From assembly GCF_034190915.1 (NCBI RefSeq), contig NW_026947502.1, forward strand, positions 39,214,785 to 39,278,784: a stretch of 64,000 nucleotides of DNA. The letters are read 5' to 3'. Shown here piece after piece: positions 37,706-50,371 of this stretch. How positions within the stretch are numbered: position 1 is the stretch's first letter; each line of letters opens with the position of its first letter. Below the pieces are notes generated by a model, which saw only the letters and a program-made list of their open reading frames with translations, was not told the origin of the DNA and searched no databases. A program made the position numbers and the translations under genes. This stretch comes from Cavia porcellus (taxonomy: Eukaryota; Chordata; Mammalia; Rodentia; Caviidae).

Positions 37706-39627
37706 GTTGTTTCTTTCAGGTTCTCACAATAATGACACAATAAAGTGTTTACATGTGAGTTTTATTTATTTCACTAATGAGTATGATCTCAAGTTGCATC
37801 CATTTAGCTATAAATTCTCTATACTTTATCTTCTTTATGCTAAGTAGTACTCCATTGTATAAAAATACAATGTTTTTTATCCATTCCTCAGTCGATGACA
37901 TTTAGGTTGTTTCTAAGGTCAAATTATGTTGCTATAAACATGAGTGCACATATATCACTGTGGTGTGATATTTTTATTTCTTTTGGAGAGATAGCCAAAA
38001 GGGGAATAACTGGATGAATAGGATCGCTAGACCTAGTTTTTTAAGGAATCTCCATACTGATTTCAACAGTGATTGCAACAGTCTGCTTTCTCACCAACAG
38101 TGGAGAAGGATTCATTTTACCCACACCCCATCCATCATTTGTTATTGCTTTATTTCTTGAAAATAGCCATTCTTTCTAGAGTGAGGGAGAATATCAGCGT
38201 TGTTTTAATTTTCACCTCTTGAATAACCAATGACATTGAACATTTTTTCACATATTTATTTGCTGTTCATAAGTCTTCATCTGAGAAGTGTGTGTTCATC
38301 TTGCATGCCTATTTTGGACTGGGTCTTTATATATGGGAAGGTTGATTTTTAAATTCTTTATATGTTCTTGATAGTAATCTTTTGTCTGAGGTACAGCTGA
38401 CAAATATTTTCACCCATGTTGTAGGTTGTATTGCCACTCTGTTGGTATTTTCACTTGCTGTGCAAAAGTTTTTCAGTAGGCTGAGATCCTGGTGATGCAT
38501 TCTTTGTAATAGCTTCTGTGCAAACAGGAATTTGTTCATACAGTCTTTGCCTACACCAATGTCTTCAACAGTTTCACTCACCCTATCTTCCAGTAGATTT
38601 AATGTTTCTATTTTAATATGAAGATCTTTGACCCATTCTGAGTTTGGCTTGGTACATGGTGAAAGATATGGATCCAGTGCAGAGCCAATTTTCAGTGAAT
38701 GTATTTGGCACCTTTTTAAAAGATAAATGGGCTTAGTGTGTCTGGAGTTGTTTCTGCATCTTCTAATCTGTCCCACTGATCTTCAAGTATGTTTTTATGA
38801 CAGTACCACACTATTTTTAATCACAGTAGCTGTACAGTATAATTTCAAGTCAGAGATTGTGATGCGTCTTGTTTTATCTTTGTTGCCAAGGATTGCCTTT
38901 GCATTCTAGGTCTCTTCTGGTTCCCAGTGAATTTTCAGATTGTTTTCTCTAATTCTTTGAGATATGTTATTGAAATTTTGGTTGAGATTGCATTGAATCT
39001 GAATAAGTTTTGGAAATATGATCATTTTCACCATATTGGTTCTTCCTAACCAAGAGCATGATGTATCTCTCCATTTTCTAATATTTTCTTCAATCTCCTT
39101 TTTCACAAAACTGTAGTTTTCAATGTAGAGGACTTTTACACCATTTGTGAGACTGATTTCTTAGTATTTCATTTTGGGGGATGCTACTGCAAAAGGTATT
39201 GCTTTCCTAAAATCTCTCTCAGTGAGTTTGTTATTCATGTACAGGAAGACTATTGATTTTTGAAGGTTGACTTTTTAACCAACTACATTACTGAATTTTT
39301 CTATTAAATATAGTAGTCTTTTGTGGTCTTCTAATTAGAGTCTCATTTCGTGTGCAAATAATAATTTAACTTCATCTTTTCTGACCTCTATTCCTTTCTG
39401 TTCTATAGTTGCTCCAGCTAAAGTTTCCAGGACTATGTTGAATAAGAGTGGAGACTGGTCATCCTTGTCTTGTTCTACAGAAGAAAGATATCAGTTTTTG
39501 CCCATCTAGTATGATGTTGGATGTTGGTTTGGCATAGATGGATTTTATCAAATTGAGATAAAAAGTCATTTATTCCAATTTTCTATAGGTTTTTATCATG
39601 AATAGGTGCTGGATAAGGTCAAGAGCT
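37421..39627 (-). mobile_element. Older LINE-1, 3' half (ORF2 RT to 3' UTR)
   Basis: On the minus strand this encodes recognisable L1 ORF2 sequence. Reading 5' to 3', the RT palm region lies at about 39627-39330, where the catalytic block reads FAHEM in place of FADDM and is followed by a stop. Then comes ENIRKWRDTSCSWLGR and IVKM-like sequence at 39106-38906, a 149-codon open stretch at 38776-38327 (QIHSLKIGSALDPYLSPCTK and on), and the C-terminal region to about 37800. The 3' UTR occupies 37800-37425 and includes a (TA)n tract; a poly(A) remnant lies at 37421-37440. The endonuclease half is missing at the 39627 border. It belongs to an older subfamily than the 55-62 kb copy, since the 3' UTRs differ. 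Confidence 0.85.
37663..37702. repeat. (TA)n microsatellite in an L1 3' UTR
   Basis: About 20 pure TA units within the 3' UTR of the minus-strand L1. Confidence 0.95.
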
Positions 39628-39922
39628 TTTTTTTCTTTTTTTTTCATTTTATTTAAGGAGGAAAAAAACAGAGAAAGGGTACAAGTTATACAGATTTACA
39701 GAAAAAAAAATAAACAGTAGGAAATCACTAGTTAATGGATTACATATTGTCATCTTAGAAATAATTGTTCAAGTCACAAAATTAAAGCTTGTAAAGTGGA
39801 CATTCCAACAGTGAGACTGCAAACAGTTCTGTTCAATGATCCAACAAAACTCAGTGATATCATTATCTATCTTAAACTCTTAAATATACATGCAGTTATA
39901 TCGTTTAGAGCACTTTCTTTCA
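39628..39922 (-). mobile_element. LINE-1 3' UTR, younger subfamily
   Basis: Its reverse complement matches the 3' UTRs at 61545-61875 and 63372-63717. Shared phrases include AACAGTAGGAAATCACTAGTT, TCTTAGAAATAATTGTTCAAG, TGGACATTCCAACA and GCAGTTATATCGTTTAGAGC. The poly(A) end (T-rich, with TTTATT for the AATAAA signal near 39648) abuts the older L1 at 39627. At 39922 it is joined directly to L1 endonuclease sequence, with no ORF2 RT or C-terminal region between. Confidence 0.85.
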
Positions 39923-40930
39923 GTATGGTGCTATTTAACTTCCATGTGTTTTATGAAGTTCTTGTGATTCCCTTGGGTATAGATTTCCAATTTCATTGCT
40001 CTATGGTCTAACTGTACACATGTGATAATTTCAATTCAATTGAACTTACTTAAGCCCATTCTATGAGTCAATATATAGTCTATTTTCAAGAATGTCCCAT
40101 GTGCATCTGAGAAGAATGTGTATTCTGGTGTTGTGGGATGGAATACTCTATAGACATTTATTAAGTCCATTTGATCAAAATTTGATTTAATTCTAATATT
40201 TCATTATTGATTTTTTGACTAGTTGATCTGTCCTTTTACGACAGTGGGCTATTGAGGACTCCCAATAAAATTGTGTTAGGATTTATCTCATTTTTCATGT
40301 CCATTAGTAATTGTTTGATATAGTTGCATATACTAGTAATTGTTGCACATATATTTATGATTGTTATTTCTTCCTCTTTGGTTATTCTTTTTATGAGAGT
40401 GTAGTGACCTTCTTTATCTTTCTTGATCGGTCTTGGCTTGAAATTTACTTTGCAAATAGAATAGCTACCTCTGCTTTTTTATGGGTTCCTGTGACATGGA
40501 GTACTGTTTTACATCCTTTGTTTTCATTCAGTCTGTGAATTTCTTTTCAATTAATTGTGTTTCTTGTATGCAGCATATTGTTGGATCTTGCTTCATGATC
40601 CATTCTGTGTCATTTGACTGGCGAACTAAAACCAGCAACATTGATGGTTATAAATGAAATATATTGTTACTTTTCTGTTGTTGGCTCTCCCCATTTTCCT
40701 CCCTTCCTTGAACTGTTTGCCTTCCCTGGTTGACTTTCTGCTGGGGTTCATGGAGCTATAGGCCTTATTATCTCTTTCCTGGAATGTCCTTCAGAACATT
40801 TTGGAGTGATGGTTTGGTGGTCATAAATCGCCTTAGATGTTCTTTGTCATGGAAGTATCTCATTTCTCTATCATTTGAAAGATAGTTTTGCAAGATGCAA
40901 ATTATGCTGATTTTTCTGAAGAGTAAAAAA
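39923..40930 (-). mobile_element. LINE-1 ORF1 C-terminus and ORF2 endonuclease fragment
   Basis: The reverse complement near 40640-40560 reads like the ORF2 start (INVAGLV, then QDPTICCIQET with frame corrections), the EN domain N-terminus with its catalytic glutamate motif QET. The EN domain extends to about 39923, corresponding to 58480-58515 of the plus-strand L1. Beyond 40680 the sequence continues into the inter-ORF gap and the ORF1 C-terminus (KEHLRRFMTTKP-like at about 40860-40800). About 1 kb of ORF2 between EN and RT is absent, replaced by the 3' UTR at 39628-39922. Confidence 0.75.
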
Positions 40931-43900
40931 TGAAACAGTGTTGATAGTTTACATGGAATGTGTTCAAAAACATTAAACTGAGTTAATATGTTGATTTTAA
41001 AAAGAGCTATTCCAAATAAAAGTAGAAAGAATGAATACAGCTTATAAATAAGAATTAACAGGATAGGAAATATAATTGGTCAGTAAAAGTATAAAAACTA
41101 ATCAATTTTCCTAGTAATTCAAATGAGGACAGTTGAATATCATTTTTCATTCTTCACATGAGCAAAAGTAAAGGAGAAAATTAAGTCTCCTTGTGCTGGG
41201 AATTTATGAAGGTGAATACTGTTGTACTGGTGATATGAACTTTTACAGAATTTCAGTATAAAAATCTAGTCTTAATTATTAAACTAAATATACATTTAAT
41301 CTTTGGATTAACTTTTTTCAGATTTTGCGAGTCCACTGGAAGTCCTTAAAGACAACTGTATAAAGATGTTCATTACAATATTTTTTGGCAGAAAAATCAA
41401 CTTAATTTTCATTATAGGAGACTGAAATATAATATTGTCATAGTGTGCTACACAATTATAAAACTGAAAGTTTTAAAAATTTATGCTACATTTCTTTAAA
41501 ATAAAAGCTTAGAGTCTGTTTAGAAGTAAAACTTGTGTACATACAGTATTTTGTTAGAAATAAGCATCATATAATTGAAAAAATTTTAATTGGAGGGGCC
41601 TGGGATTACAAGCAGATAATTACTTCCATTGGTCTTCATATGATTTGACATTAAATTAACTATGTATGACACTTATAATGAAGTTAAATATAAATATATT
41701 CATTTTGAAGACACAGCACATAGTTTCTTTCTTAAGAAAAGGGAATAAAACTATATTTTATGGTTGTGTGATACTGAGAAATTTTTATATAAATGTGTTC
41801 TATTAGAACCTGCACCTTACACTAAATATATTAAGCAGTTAAAAGAGCAAATGTGGGTAAAAAGGAAAAAAGGATATATTTGAACCACTGCAAGAATCCA
41901 GTCTTTACCCCTCACTCAAATGCCTTGCACTGGTTTATAGATTGACCCTGAAAGAAAGTTTGGGGCTTGAAAACTAATTTTAGTGGCACACCTGCCATCA
42001 AAGGGTTACTTTAAACAGACTCATTAGACAATCTTGATGTGCTGCAAATGTATACTAAAAAAGGATATAAATTTCATTAATTAAAGAAATGCTGAAAGCC
42101 TTGCAATGAGTCAAGGTAGTAGTGGGTACAGCAATCTATGAGCTCTATCATTTTAACAGCTGTTTAGGAGGATCGGACACAAGCTTGGAAAGAAACAGCA
42201 TGTGATTTGAACCTGCACGGTTTTTACCATCAAACTCTGCCATCAAAAGAATAACAAAGTCATTATGAATGCATTTAAATTGTATAAGTTTGAGGTCATT
42301 TGTGAAACAGGAATATCTCCTAAGTAAAACATATTCTTTCCTAATAAAAATTCAAAGATATGTGTCTGACACCTGTATATTACCAGGGAGAATGTATTCT
42401 TAATTTACCCTTATGTTAGTTGAATTCTTATTGAGAAAACTGTGAAAAATATAATGATTAAAAAACAAAGTCTATGCATCTCTACTAAGAAAAGCAATAT
42501 AGGTATATTTGTTTACAAGACAAGTGGAATTCTTCATATTTTAAACAGAAAATATAATTATTAGCCTCAAGCCATATCTGGGACTCCCTGCCTAGAAACA
42601 TGCCCAGCAGCAGATAGTTTTTCTTCTATTTTAGTTGCTGAGTTTGATATGAGCAGTATTTTTTTTTCCTTCTACACAGTCCTTTGTATGTGCAGAAGTA
42701 AAACAATGGATAGGAAAATAAATAGTACCTTCTATGGAGGCAAAAATTTAAAACAATAAAATAAAATAACATGGACCTAAAAATCAGTCAGGAATTACAC
42801 TCATGATATTTGATATGCTTCACTTTCAGAAATAACAATGAAAGACCAACTTACCAATCTCCTGTGCTTTCAATAGAGAGGCAGGCAATTGTCCAGGGAA
42901 CATGGCAGCCAATGCATTATGGGATTAATTGGCTTCAGACTCCCATGAATTTGCTGCAAGAACAGAAAAGTTCCTCATAAGCCACTTTCCATTTCCCAGT
43001 ATTCTGGCCTTGACTGCTGGTTCTGTTATCACCTAGTATAAACACAGGAAAGTTCTTGTGTTATTCCGTGCCTATGCTGCTGCTTCTTCAGAGATGATCA
43101 GTTATGCAGAGAACATAATTCTTATGTGAGATGACACAGCTGGCCTATTATCCTCCTCGTCCTGACCACCATCATCATCATAGTTAATAATTATGTAGTT
43201 ACTGGGTGAGTTTCACTATTCCAAGTGATTTATACATAAAAAAAATACTTAATCTCCGCAAATACACAGCATAATTACCGGTGAAACTATCATATTATTA
43301 TCATGAATTCATGAGTGATGTAAAGTTTCTTCAAGCAAGGGCTGTATGTAAAATTATACAACCAACATGTAGTACAGTCAGATTATCAACTGGGGAAATT
43401 TATCTCAAAAATTATACATGTCTACATTTATCTTTACTAAAAAGTCCTTTAATCTTTATACATATTTGCTAATACCTACAGAATGTTAGATTAGGTCCAA
43501 AATGCAAAGTAGTCCAAGTAAAGAAGAGGACCTACCTTTTCACACTATGTGTATGCTGTGCAAAGCACTTAAATAACTACCTAGTTAAGTTCTATTTTCA
43601 CTTCATTGTTCTTCTATATGCATGTCATTTATTTCCAAAATGATACCATAACCTTTCTAACAAGAGGAATAACTCTTATCACATAATTTTATGTGTTCCT
43701 TTGGATGACTATTTGCAGTAAGTATACTCGACTCATGAACTGAATTCTGACGAAGTGTCTCTCTTCAGAGAGCAAAAAATCCCCTTGCAAAGAGTCCACG
43801 TAAGCTCCTGGCTTATGAATAATCTTTGCCCTGGCATAAATACAATCCGAAGGGTTCCAAGGTACACAGTGTTAAAATCTGGGAAAACAAAAGCAGATGA

Positions 43901-44440
43901 ACAGTTTGCACCTAATGGTCTCCTGGGCAGTGGCACAAAAAATATATGCAGAGTGGAACACAGTGCTGGCCTTTTCCAGGTGTAGTGCTCCAAGCCCAGA
44001 AAGAACCAAATACAGGCAAGTGCATTTCTCTGGGACTTTGAAAGTCTCCTAAGTCATCTTTTCCTGTTTACTCTTCAACATCATGTCTATTTGCAACATT
44101 TCCTCAGCTTCTCTGGCTTCTGGTTTTTCTGAGTTAAAGTCTTTTATTTTCAGACACAGTTTAGGGGAATCCTGCCAGGTGGAGTACTGAAACCAGCTTC
44201 TTGCTGCATGGGCCACCTTCTGAAATACAGCTCTGCAGGCAAAGTGCTGACAGACCAGTGACTCCGAAGGTACCAAAGGGTAAGAGAATCAAACCTGACC
44301 ATCAAGCAGTCGATGCCTTAGTCACACATATGTGACTACCTCATGAGCAAGATGAACATGAGGACACATTGTATGTAGTGACTCAGCATAATCTTCCTGT
44401 GACTAAGCACTCGTACCTTAAAAGTGAAGATAGAATACGG
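40931..44440. other. Unassigned AT-rich DNA
   Basis: A weak MIR-like stretch at about 43160-43265 (minus; TTACTGGGTGAGTTTCAC, AAGTGATTTATACAT) is possible. Two minus-strand open stretches at 43733-44276 are listed separately. Nothing else recognised. Confidence 0.45.
43733..44276 (-). pseudogene. Two protein-like open stretches, unidentified
   Basis: On the minus strand 44276-44049 reads 75 codons (ARSWFQYSTWQDSPKLCL, then FNSEKPEAREAEEMLQ) ending in TAG. The next stretch, 43993-43733, reads 86 codons (NTVYLGTLRIVFMPGQ). The charged, helix-like end of the first looks coding. I do not recognise either and see no clear splice sites or shared frame. The plus strand over 43755-43985 is also open, so chance is possible. 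Confidence 0.2.
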
Positions 44441-44447
44441 GAAGTAA

Positions 44448-44511
44448 ATTTATTCTTACAGAAGACCTCTGTTTATTTCATTTATTCTTACAGAAGACCT
44501 CTGTTTATTTC
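44448..44511. repeat. Perfect 32-bp tandem duplication
   Basis: Two identical 32-base units lie head to tail at 44448-44479 and 44480-44511, each starting ATTTATTCTTACAGAAGACC. The lack of any mismatch suggests a recent duplication. Confidence 0.9.
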
Positions 44512-44534
44512 CCCATTTTCAACCCTTGCCTGTG

Positions 44535-44741
44535 GTTTATACATTCATTCTCTCTTTCACCAAACATGTATTATGTATGAGATCCATACTAGATGCAGTG
44601 CTAAACACCAGGGATACATGGAAGAGAACAATACAGTTTTTGCTTACATAAATCTTATTTTCTGATGATACTAAAACAAACTAATATGCTAATAAATAGA
44701 GTTAATTTTATGATAATATTTAGTATAAAAAATATACCAGG
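44535..44741. repeat. Possible old interspersed repeat, family not assigned
   Basis: The phrases AACATGTATTATGTATGAG, ACTAGATGCAGTGCTAAACACC and AGGGATACATGGAAGAGAACA follow the order of a widespread old mammalian repeat ('tactatgtgccaggcac', 'ctggggatacag'). I cannot name the family. Confidence 0.35.
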
Positions 44742-45076
44742 TGTCTTAGTTACTTTTTACTTGTCGCTGAGACAAAATACCTGATGCACCAAGTTGGGAA
44801 AGGAAAGGTTTATTTCTTACAGTTTTTGGAGGTTTCAGTCCATACTCAGTTGGCTCCAAGGCAGGGTGGCATGGCGGGGCCGCAGTTCATGGCAGCTGCA
44901 AACAGCAAGGAAGAAACTGGCATGAAGCAAGACACACCTTCTTCCTGCTATTACATTACATCTTGGCTACATCTCTGGGCCAGTGTCACTCACACCCCAA
45001 TCCAAGACAATGAACTAATCACAAATGTACAATGCAAATGCATGAGGCCTGGGGGCCACCAATATAAACTATGACA
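44742..45076 (-). mobile_element. Solo MaLR-type LTR
   Basis: The plus strand opens TGTCTTAGTTACTTTTTAC, CGCTGAGACAAAATACCTGA, AAAGGTTTATTTCTTACAG and TTTCAGTCCATACTCAGTTGG. It ends CAATATAAACTATGACA. This is a complete MaLR LTR on the minus strand, the same family as 57-420. CCAG flanks both sides (44737-44740 and 45077-45080), consistent with a short target duplication. No partner LTR is adjacent. Confidence 0.85.
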
Positions 45077-45079
45077 CCA

Positions 45080-45955
45080 GAGTAATATGAAATAAATTAA
45101 TTCATGTGGATGAATCTACTTAAAATTGGATTGTCACAAGGCAGAATTTGTTAGCAGATAATTTAATTGTAGTGAGAATGTAAAAAAAGCTACGTTTGTT
45201 TCTGTGCAGAGAAGGATAACCTTAACACCAGTAACACATCCCAATTAACTAGTTCTGTTGAACTAGATCTGCTCAAAACAAACGCTGCTGTTTCCTATGC
45301 ATCACTGACTTGAGGAGTCAAGGTGTGAAGCATGGGGCTGCTCCACTAAAGAGACATGTTTGAAAATAAGTGAGCCACCAAGTGAAAGTCTGACCCCAAA
45401 TCTGCATGTAAAATGTGCTACATGACTTAACCTGTAGAAGGTCATAGAGCGGAAGGAAAAGTGGTAGCTGGAAGACTGTGAGGAGCAAAGAAAGTTTATA
45501 ACCTCCTCATCACAGAGGAGAAAGTTTTCAAGTTTCATTTCAGTTTGGTCAACAATCTTTTAAGAAAAAAAAAAAAACATGGAACTTCAGGTAAAGTTTA
45601 GAAAAACCCAGAATTTCTTTAATGTGTCCTAAATAATATGTAGCCAAAATTAAAAAATTCAATCAAAGCAATGGGATAAAAGGGTGATCCAGAGTCACAT
45701 TTATTTTGAAACATGGTTCAGATGTCCCCTGAAAATCACCCAAATTTGACAAATATACAATATTATGAACCAGAAATCTCTGTTGTTTCAACTTCTATAC
45801 AATGCTTTGATTTTTATGCAGTGTTTCCATTTCTAGAAGACTTTACCTTATGGATCCAAGAAACTATTTGCTCCAAGTGGAGAGACAAATCTATTCAACG
45901 TAAGTGATATCCAGATGTATCATACTGCATGCTACATGTACAAAAATCTAAAAAT
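45080..45955. other. Unassigned DNA
   Basis: An A14 run lies near 45566. Open stretches at 45302-45538 and 45713-45907 have no recognisable domain. Confidence 0.5.
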
Positions 45956-47420
45956 AATTAAGAAATTAAAATTTCATGCCATAGAATGGTAAGTCTGTGA
46001 CTAGAAGGCAAGAAGACAATGAAATCACATCCTTATATGTGCTGGCATGGTTGTATAACCTACCTAGAATTCTCTGTCCAGTAAAAATACTCTTCGGAAT
46101 TTAGAAGAAAACATAAGGACATTTTAGATAGATAAACTATGTTAAGCTTTCACTGGAAACCTACACTACAAGAAATATTGAGGGTTTTGAGTTCATGAAT
46201 AACCATTCTATATGAAATGTAAACAGTAGAAATGAATAGCACAGAAATGATTAAAAAGTACTGGCAAAAGTAAAAGGGGAAATTATTTTCTTAACTTTGA
46301 AACTGACTAATTTTAAAATAAAGATTGTAGCCCTATATTGATAGGTTTGTAATCTATAATGATGTCACACATACAACAACAGAGTATATGAGGTAGAATT
46401 GTTTAATGAAAATATATTTTATGTTATATGTCATGGCAAAATGTGATTTCTACATAGGGGATGCTTATTTTAATTACTAAACTAACTACTATAAGAATAA
46501 TTAAATTGTTAGTTGGATAAGTTAAAAATTTGATAAAACATTAAAATCATTAACATACTAATAACAAATAAATGACACAATAGAAAACAACCAAAGGGAA
46601 GGCCAAAATGGATATCAGTAATTAGTCTAATTTGAATGGGGTAGACATTGAATTTAAAAGCAAGAAGTAAGTATACTCCTATAATAGAAAAGTGTACCTG
46701 AAAGTTGATGATACAGACAAGTTGAAGGTGAAAGTACAGTTGAAAATATATATCAAGATAATAACAAAATAAAGATAGAATGGTTGTTATTTTCAGACAA
46801 AATATATTTCAAGAAAAGAAGGTTTATCAGAGATAATGATAAAAGGTAAACATGAAAAAGTGCAATTCCAAAGGAAGACTTACAGATTATAAATTTGCAT
46901 GCATCTAATACAAGATCTTCAAAATACCTGAAACACAGTCAGAAATAACCTAACACATCTACATAAATCTAGCTAGATATTTCAGCAACCTGAGTATGTA
47001 TTTAAAAGAATATGAGACAGAAAAGACAAATATGGACACAGAAAACTTGTGAAAAACATTAAAACTCATCTGAGCTTACCTAATTGCATTTGTACTTGAC
47101 TGTATACAACAACTTCAGAATAAATTCTTATAAGGTTTACATGAAATATTCATCAAACAAAGACAATAAAGTTAATTACAAAATACAAATGCTTCAAATC
47201 TTACAGAACACAATCTCTAATAGCAGAAGAATGAAATTAGAAACCAATAACAATAAAGCATCTTGAAAAGTCCCTGTATTTGAAAAATGAGATACACAGC
47301 TTCAAATAACTCATGGGTCACAGAAGAAACCATTAACAGAAATGATAAAAGGAACACAGTGAATGATAATAAAAATACATTAGCTAAAATTCATGAGATC
47401 AACTTAAAGCAGTGTTTGTA
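45956..47420 (+). mobile_element. Ancient LINE-1 fragment (ORF1 end to ORF2 endonuclease)
   Basis: The start (45970-46200) resembles the ORF1 C-terminal end of old mammalian L1: phrases such as TTTCACTGGAAACCTACACTACAAGAAATATTGAG. From about 46740 decayed ORF2 endonuclease sequence follows: TTTTCAGACAAAATATATTTCAAG (SDK.DF.), GATTATAAATTTGCATGCATC (NLHAS, cf. 'NIYAPN'), GAAATTAGAAACCAATAAC and AACTCATGGGTCACAGAAGAAACC. No frame is preserved. The age class is L1M or HAL1-like. Confidence 0.6.
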
Positions 47421-50370
47421 CTGTTTATACTAGAAAAGAAGGAAAGTCTACTATGTGTTTTCTATACTTAAACCTGTGGTAGTAAAAGGAATAAAAATCT
47501 CCTAAAGTCTCCATCTGTGTTTAGGTAAGTAAATGTTTTGGTTCTGACTAGTAGAAGGGTTTACTTGGAGACAAGACCTAGACCAGGTACCTCTTTCAGA
47601 TGGCATCTCACAATCTGGTTAAACTCCTTTAAATACTTGCATGCGTCTATCAGGATGCACCTCCATCAACCTTCACAGCTGCCTGCCCTTCACTATAACT
47701 CAGTGTCCTATGAGCTCTGAAGTCACCAATAGGGCCAAAGATTTAGCAGCACTAATAATAAGTTGCATAAAGAATAGAGTGTAATTACCACAGTGAGTTG
47801 GGCTTGGCCATCCCCAGAAAGATGTACATATAGATAAGTTTCAGGCCATGTGGCTCCTCATTCCCTTCACAACAGGAATGACCATGAAATTCTATCTGTT
47901 TATATACTGAACCAATTGTTTAAGTGCACAATGACCTCAAATTGCATTTTTTATTAATTTTTATAATAGGAGATATAAAAATGACAATTTTGTCAAATTT
48001 AATACAAGAACTGACTGGTTTAAATGATACACAAACAAATGTACACTGCTGAAAGAGACTGGGGTAAACTGCTAAGTGGCTACCCTATCCTCTGCCCTTT
48101 TTATAAACACTGTAAGTTCAGTCCATCATCAGGAGCTAGAATTTTCTCTAGAGTATGAGCTAGCACTTCCCTAAAGGGCATTGGAGCAGAAAAGTAATAT
48201 TGTTCTTGGAAACAGCACAAAAAGATTATGCAGACAATTCTTTCATACCCTATTCTGTGGTATGAAAACCTATCAGGTCTTCCTTTCCTTTGAATCTGCA
48301 CAAGTCTGATAGTTAATTGATTGTCAATTGAGTAAGAAGCATTCAACCAAATTAGATCAACATGGCTCTGGGTGCAGCTGGTGGAATTTACTGAAGGTGG
48401 AAGACCCACCTTGGTTGAGAGTTACCAATCCATAGACTGTCTCCTGAATGGGATGAAAGAGAAAAAGAGGAAGGCTGCTTCTGTTTCTTTGGAGGCCTTC
48501 CAGTCTTCACCTTCACCTTCGACCTCTCCAGCGCAGACCCTTCAGGCTCTTGATTAAATGCTCATAGTGGGTGCTCCTCCTGCTGGAGGAAGCAGCACCT
48601 CCTACTGATCCCTCAGTTCTCTGACCTACAGACAGAAGTTTTATGCTTTTCCATAACTGACTCTGAAGGCGGTCATGGTAAGCCAATTTGTAAATTCTTA
48701 TGTATTTGTGCATCTTTGATTGCATCTGTTTCTCTAGTAAGCACTGACTGATACAGTAAGTACCTAGGTATACTGAAATAGTATCTGTAAACTTTCTCCC
48801 TGGATGCCAGAGAACATCTGTGCTATATTCTAGATTTCTGATAAGTAGAAAGATGTTTCCTTTCTCATCATTCAGAGGAATCTGTGACTGAAAGTTCACT
48901 TTCTTCCCTGTGAGTTATAACCTTTTGTGAAGGACTCTATTGATTATCCAAGACTTTCTATCCCTGTTTGACACAGGCTAAAGATCTAGTGGCAAAAGAA
49001 TGATCTGTTAACGTTTAGAAGCCTCCATATTTTCCAGGCTATAATGTTTATGGATTTACCATGGGATTTTAACTTACAATTTTTTACAGAAATATCTTCC
49101 ATTTAAAGAGATCTGATATCTTAGCATGTCTTCTGCATTCTGCTGAGACCTGACAGAGTTCAAGTGTCATGCCAGATGTCAAGATCTCAAAGTTAAATCT
49201 TCATTCTGTCATTCCCATAGACTCCTTCTGTCCAATGGAAAACCCATTACCATGAAGAAGTATTAAAATATGTTTACCCTCTATCTGAAACACTACGTAT
49301 TTTAAGTGTCAACCCCATTCCCAAACCATTTTGGGAAGATATGCAGTGCAGTAATGTCAGAGCTAAAGATTTTTATTATTAAAAATTGCTGATTGCTTTG
49401 CCTTTCAATGGAAGACTGTGCACATTATATACAAAGGCTGTCAAGACAAACGTAATTAAAACACATCCATTACCTCATCAGAATACACTGCCATGCTAAA
49501 CAAGCTTAAATGGGTAGACATACCCAATAAGCCTTTCATACACCAATGGGAAGTAATTTCCTGTAATTATTTGATAGTGATCAGAGCCAAGAAAATTTTA
49601 TGGAGCAGGCTTTATTTCCATGATCAATAAGGCAATCTTCCTGGACACATTAAAAATAGCTAGTGTTAGGTTTTAAAAAAAATTCATGACAGATGAGATC
49701 ATTATTCTATTTTCTACTCTATCCAAAGTGTTTGTTGTGTCCATAATGCAAAGGCTTTTATGTGGCTATTCAGTTTTAAAGACCTGTTTTGCAGTGTGAC
49801 ACCAATTGCTGCATGTCAATTTATAGCTTTCATTATCTCTGATCTTACGGTTTAGTTACTGTTGTGGTCATGGACTTCTTGCCTGTCACCACAAGGGCTT
49901 GGGACTTTAGGACCTCAAAGCTCCCCTTGAAGTGTGTGCCTTTTCTTCAAACCCAAGAAAAGTGCCTTTCCATCTTTTATTCCCTTCCCTTGTGTATTGT
50001 GTGAAAATGTTTGCCTTATGACCTAAACTATTTTGAGGAGAAGTGAAAAAGCTTGCAGATAGTAGAACAAAAATACAGTACCTTTATTAAATCATACTTT
50101 TACAGGGTGAAGTAAAGGCAGACAGGAGGTGACCAGGAGCACATAGGTTTCTTAATGGATAAGTCGATAGCTTTTAAATATTAGGGCTGCTTATCTAAAA
50201 CAATAGACTGATTAAATTCCAGAGAGATAGGTAACTGCTGGAATAAGAGGCTGAGCCTTCAAATGCCCACGTCAGCTTGACGCTGCCCATCAGTCGAGCT
50301 TTTCTTGGATCAACGTTCTCACTTTTTTATGTTTTTCTCAGCATGATGGCCAACTGTGTGTGAGATCACT
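47421..50370. other. Mostly unassigned DNA; weak LTR-like stretch at 48360-48600
   Basis: At 48380-48470 the phrases GAAGGTGGAAGACCCACC and TGAATGGGATGAAAGAGAAAAAG resemble the middle of old ERVL/MaLR-type LTRs, too diverged for a call. A minus-strand 128-codon stretch at 48513-48899 has no domain. Other parts are unrecognised. Confidence 0.4.
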
Positions 50371-50371
50371 C

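Noticed and set aside
38327..38776. A 149-codon minus-strand open stretch as a novel gene
   Set aside because: It matches the L1 ORF2 C-terminal half in order and sits within an L1.
48513..48899. A 128-codon minus-strand open stretch
   Set aside because: It partly covers a possible LTR remnant and shows no protein-family motif.
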